Below, piece after piece: positions 61,078-64,000 of a DNA stretch of 64,000 nucleotides (position 1 is its first letter; each line of letters opens with the position of its first letter). The position numbers were made by a program, and so were the translations under genes. Under the pieces are notes generated by a model. It ran no database searches, was not told the DNA's origin, and worked only from the letters and a program-made list of their open reading frames with translations. The stretch is from Erwinia sp. S63 (GTDB lineage: Bacteria > Pseudomonadota > Gammaproteobacteria > Enterobacterales > Enterobacteriaceae), in NCBI RefSeq assembly GCF_016625195.1, contig NZ_JACVUP010000021.1, positions 28,001-92,000 of the forward strand. Reading direction: 5' to 3'.

Positions 61078-62406
61078 TTAACGTAAATCCGCCATCAGCA
61101 CTTTGGATCGGCGCTGATAGTTATACATCTGCTTCTTACTCTCCGGCAGTGACTCAATATCCACCGGCGTAAAGCCACGTTCCTGGAACCAGTGAATACT
61201 GCGGGTGGTCAGCACAAACAGCTTCTTCAGGCCCATTTGACGAGCCTGCAGCGCCACGCGCTCCAGCAGCAACTCGCCGCGTGAGGAACTGCGGTAGTCA
61301 GGATGCACCGCCACACAAGCCATCTCACCGATCTGCTCATCCGGGAACGGATAGAGCGCGGCACAGGCGATGGTCAGGCTATCGCGCTGAATAATGGTGA
61401 ACTTGTCGATCTCCATTTCCAGCTGCTCGCGAGAACGACGCACCAAAATGCCTTGCTGCTCTAGCGGGCGAATCAATTCGAGAATACCGCCGATATCGTT
61501 GATGGTGGCGCGGCGAATCTGCTCAGCGGACTCCATCACGATCTGCGTACCAATACCGTCACGCGAGAACAGCTCCTGAATCAGCGCGCCATCTTCCTGA
61601 TAGCTGATCAGGTGGCTACGGCGCACGCCGCTGCGGCAAGCTTTCACCGCACCACGCAGGAAACGCACCGTGCCCGACAGGAAATCACCGTCGTTTTCCA
61701 TCTCATCGATACGCGCCTGTGCTTCGTTGGGGAACAGTTCGGAAATAATCGTGCCTTCGCGGTTGGTGACGCCCTGTTCGGAGCAGAAACCAATCATCTT
61801 CTCGGCTTTCAGCTTGATCGCTAACTGCGTGGCCACTTCTTCCGACGTCAGGTTAAAACTTTCACCGGTCACCGATACTGCGACCGGGCCGAGCAGCACA
61901 ATGGCATCATTATCCAGCTGGCGATGGATCGCTTCTTCATCAATACGACGAATACGGCCGCTGTGGCAGTAGTCCACACCATCATCGACGCCCAGCGGTT
62001 GGGCAATAATAAAGTTACCGCTCACTACGTTGATGTGCGCGCCCTGCAGCGGGGTGTTGTTCAGGCTCATCGACAGGCGTGCGGTGATATCCAGCTGCAA
62101 ACGTCCGGCAGCCTGCTTCACCAGTTCCAGTGATTGGGCATCGGTTACGCGCGTGTGTTTGTGGTAAATCGGTTCCAGCTGTTGCTGGGCCATGCTGGCA
62201 TCGATCTGCGGACGGGCGCCGTAAACAACCACCAGGCGAATGCCAAGACTATGCAACAATCCGATGTCATTAACGATGCTGGAGAAGTTCTCATGCTCGA
62301 TGGCTTCACCGCCCAGCATGATGACAAAGGTCTTGTCACGGTGGGCATTTATATAGGGAACGGTATGGCGAAAACCCTGAACCAGTTCAGTACTACGTTC
62401 CTTCAC
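61078..62406 (-). CDS. argA: N-acetylglutamate synthase ArgA
   Basis: ArgA makes N-acetylglutamate from glutamate and acetyl-CoA, the first and arginine-inhibited step of arginine synthesis. The 442-residue product (E. coli 443) has an N-terminal amino-acid-kinase-like domain that binds arginine (TFVIMLGGEAIEHENF) and a C-terminal GNAT catalytic domain (about 295-440, with HPDYRSSSRGELLLE). Tandem ARG boxes lie immediately upstream, so ArgR repression is expected. It is divergent from amiC with a 232-base gap. Confidence 0.97.
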   Translation of the reverse strand: MKERSTELVQGFRHTVPYINAHRDKTFVIMLGGEAIEHENFSSIVNDIGLLHSLGIRLVVVYGARPQIDASMAQQQLEPIYHKHTRVTDAQSLELVKQAAGRLQLDITARLSMSLNNTPLQGAHINVVSGNFIIAQPLGVDDGVDYCHSGRIRRIDEEAIHRQLDNDAIVLLGPVAVSVTGESFNLTSEEVATQLAIKLKAEKMIGFCSEQGVTNREGTIISELFPNEAQARIDEMENDGDFLSGTVRFLRGAVKACRSGVRRSHLISYQEDGALIQELFSRDGIGTQIVMESAEQIRRATINDIGGILELIRPLEQQGILVRRSREQLEMEIDKFTIIQRDSLTIACAALYPFPDEQIGEMACVAVHPDYRSSSRGELLLERVALQARQMGLKKLFVLTTRSIHWFQERGFTPVDIESLPESKKQMYNYQRRSKVLMADLR

Positions 62407-62417
62407 GGCAAACCCTC

Positions 62418-62456
62418 TGTGAATGTTTATTCGTAATTTGTGTATTTTTATGCTCT
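62418..62456. promoter_or_regulatory. Tandem ARG boxes (ArgR operator)
   Basis: Box 1, TGTGAATGTTTATTCGTA (62418-62435), is a good match to the 18-base ARG box with its TGAAT and ATTC arms. Box 2 (62439-62456, TGTGTATTTTTATGCTCT) is weaker. The three-base spacing is the one used by ArgR hexamers. The first box starts 12 bases upstream of the argA start codon. Confidence 0.85.
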
Positions 62457-62638
62457 TTTGCCGGCTAATGCAAGCGCCGGGCCTGACGTTACTTTACGAT
62501 TTTCCTGATGCAACCCTCGCTAACAGCCTGCATTATCTGGTTTTTCTGGCAAAACATGACACGGCTTGCTAAGCAAAGTTTTCGCCTTTCACTCGTCGAT
62601 TGACGATATTTTAGACATTACACAGCAGCTGGAGCGGC

Positions 62639-63874
62639 ATGTCCGAAGCTTTTACACGACGACGATTATTACAGGGCGCGGGCGCGCTCATGCTATTAAG
62701 CGTAACGCGAACCGGGCTGGCGGCCAGTCAGCACATTGTGGCGGTGCGCATCTGGCCTTCGTCAACATACTCCCGCGTGACGCTGGAGTCGAACGTCCCC
62801 CTCAAGTACAAACAGTTCACGTTGAGCAATCCCGATCGTCTGGTGATCGACATCGATAACCTGCATATCAATCCGGTCCTGAGAGGGGTGGATAAGCAGG
62901 TGCGCGTTGACGATCCCTATATCAAACATGCGCGTGTTGGTCAGTTTGATGCCAACACGGTGCGGGTGGTGCTGGAGCTGAAACGCAACGTGGCGCCGAA
63001 GATCTTCACACTGGCACCGGTGGCAGGCATTAAACATCGTTTAGTGGTCGATCTCTATCCGAGCCAGCCCTCGCCGGAAGAGGATCCGCTACTGGCGTTA
63101 CTGAACGATTACAACCAGGGTGACCTTGAACGTGATCAACCGGCGCAAGCTCCTTTGCCGGGCAAAGCGGGGCGCGATCGTCCGATTATCATCATGATCG
63201 ATCCCGGCCACGGCGGCGAAGATCCCGGTGCGCATGGCAAATATAAGACGCGGGAAAAAGATATTGTGCTGAAGATTGGCCGCTACCTGAAAGCGCTAAT
63301 CAATAAAGAGCGCAACATGAAGGCGTATATGACACGCAACGAGGATGTGTTTATTCCGCTGCGCGTGCGGGTAGCGAAAGCCCGTAAACAGCGCGCCGAT
63401 CTGTTTGTCTCGATTCACGCCGATGCTTTTACCAGCCGTGCGGCGCGTGGTTCGTCGGTGTTTGCGCTCTCGACCAGCGGCGCAACCTCAACCGCCGCGC
63501 GCTTCCTGGCACAAACTCAGAACGAATCGGATCTGATTGGTGGTGTGAGCATGAGCGGTGACCGCTATCTGGATCACACTATGTTCGATATGGTGCAACG
63601 GCAAACCATCAGCGACAGCCTGAAGTTCGGCAAAGAGGTGTTATCGCGCATGGGCCATATTAATCACCTGCATAAACGCACGGTGGATCAGGCGGGGTTT
63701 GCGGTGCTTAAAGCCCCGGATATTCCGTCGATTCTGGTGGAGACCGCGTTTATCAGTAATGTGGAGGAGGAGCGTAAGCTGCGCACGCCGCGTTATCAGC
63801 ATCAGGTGGCTGAGGCGATTCTGCATGGCATTAAGGCGTATTTCGATAAAGGTGCGGTGCTGGCGCGTCGCTGA
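62639..63874 (+). CDS. amiC: N-acetylmuramoyl-L-alanine amidase AmiC
   Basis: This septal amidase cleaves peptide stems from peptidoglycan during daughter-cell separation and is activated by NlpD. The 411-residue precursor has a twin-arginine signal (RRRLLQGAGA then a hydrophobic stretch). An AMIN septum-targeting domain (about 35-140) and an Amidase_3 zinc domain follow, with DPGHGGEDPGA and the catalytic Glu in LVETAFISNVEEE. The blocking-helix region around GGVSMSGDRYLDH is present. It is divergent from argA, as in E. coli. A terminator follows. Confidence 0.97.
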   Translation: MSEAFTRRRLLQGAGALMLLSVTRTGLAASQHIVAVRIWPSSTYSRVTLESNVPLKYKQFTLSNPDRLVIDIDNLHINPVLRGVDKQVRVDDPYIKHARVGQFDANTVRVVLELKRNVAPKIFTLAPVAGIKHRLVVDLYPSQPSPEEDPLLALLNDYNQGDLERDQPAQAPLPGKAGRDRPIIIMIDPGHGGEDPGAHGKYKTREKDIVLKIGRYLKALINKERNMKAYMTRNEDVFIPLRVRVAKARKQRADLFVSIHADAFTSRAARGSSVFALSTSGATSTAARFLAQTQNESDLIGGVSMSGDRYLDHTMFDMVQRQTISDSLKFGKEVLSRMGHINHLHKRTVDQAGFAVLKAPDIPSILVETAFISNVEEERKLRTPRYQHQVAEAILHGIKAYFDKGAVLARR

Positions 63875-63880
63875 GAGGAG

Positions 63881-63903
63881 AGCGGCCACTGTGCCGCTTT
63901 TTT
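63881..63903 (+). terminator. Intrinsic terminator of amiC
   Basis: AGCGGC (63881-63886) pairs with GCCGCT (63893-63898), followed by a T-run to 63903. Confidence 0.8.
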
Positions 63904-63916
63904 ATCGGAAGCCAAA

Positions 63917-63941
63917 AACAAAAAAACACCCGTTAAGGTGC
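63917..63941 (-). terminator. Terminator of the tRNA-fMet transcript (minus strand)
   Basis: Read on the minus strand, CACC-TTAACG-GGTG is followed by at least six T (A-run 63921-63926 on the plus strand). It lies about 12 bases beyond the 3' end of the tRNA gene. Confidence 0.6.
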
Positions 63942-63952
63942 TTATCTGTAAT

Positions 63953-64000
63953 TGGTTGCGGGGGCCGGATTCGAACCGACGACCTTCGGGTTATGAGCCC
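63953..64000 (-). tRNA. Initiator tRNA-Met (CAT), 3' part
   Basis: The minus strand reads from the anticodon stem to the encoded CCA end (TGG at 63953-63955 on the plus strand). The anticodon arm GGGCTCATAACCC has anticodon CAT and the three G-C pairs that mark initiator tRNA. The T arm GTCGGTTCGAATCCGGC and the acceptor 3' end CCCCGCAACCA follow. About 48 of 77 bases are in the window; the D arm and 5' end lie outside. In E. coli the metZWV initiator genes sit next to amiC. Confidence 0.95.

Noticed and set aside
1..64000. CRISPR arrays, insertion sequences, prophage or integrative elements
   Set aside because: No regularly spaced repeats, transposase or integrase genes were seen; the accessory clusters are not bounded by recognisable attachment sites.

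Overview
The window is a stretch of enterobacterial chromosome. Gene content, gene order and protein sequence all point to the Erwiniaceae (Pantoea/Erwinia-like). Most of it follows Escherichia coli K-12 order around 63-65 min: recJ-prfB-lysS, lysR/lysA, galR, the Omr small RNAs, aas-lplT, tas, ygdR, ygdQ, mutH, rppH, ptsP, lgt-thyA, ppdA-ppdB-ygdB-ppdC, recC-ptrA-recB-recD, argA, amiC and the initiator tRNA cluster. There are no insertion sequences, integrases, CRISPR arrays or rRNA genes.

Left part (1-9900): the 3' end of recJ, then prfB with its programmed +1 frameshift, then lysS. After lysS comes an accessory cluster (4029-9239): an RpiR-type regulator, a periplasmic binding protein, two ABC permeases and three DUF1989 proteins. 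DUF1989 is the family of carboxyguanidine deiminase subunits, formerly 'urea carboxylase-associated'. No ABC ATPase, urea carboxylase or allophanate hydrolase lies beside it. This is the least explained unit in the window. A convergent lipoprotein with a trypsin-like triad closes the region.

Middle (10200-38711): a YdhP-type MFS transporter, the divergent lysR/lysA pair with a GNAT gene coupled to lysA, and galR facing a cytosolic molybdopterin S/N-oxide reductase. The galR-aas interval, which in E. coli holds the OmrA/OmrB RNAs, is greatly expanded here. Two Omr-like sRNA genes (17710-17785 and 19742-19851) flank a second FtsI-like penicillin-binding protein. They are followed by a small ribbon-helix-helix-like gene and about 15 kb of RND efflux genes: one AcrAB-type operon and one MdtABC-type operon, each with its own outer-membrane lipoprotein channel. 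aas and lplT then resume the conserved order.

Right part (38900-64000): housekeeping genes in conserved order. The long mutH-rppH gap carries a cluster of DnaA boxes at the position of the DnaA-reactivating locus DARS2. Later come a type IV-like minor pilin operon fused in layout to the RecBCD/pitrilysin block, argA under tandem ARG boxes, divergent amiC, and the 3' part of an initiator tRNA-Met gene on the minus strand at the edge.

Regulatory sequence visible by eye includes the RF2 frameshift site, a GalR operator, a CRP-type palindrome, tandem ARG boxes, several intrinsic terminators, and inverted repeats ahead of the RpiR-linked operon and both efflux operons.
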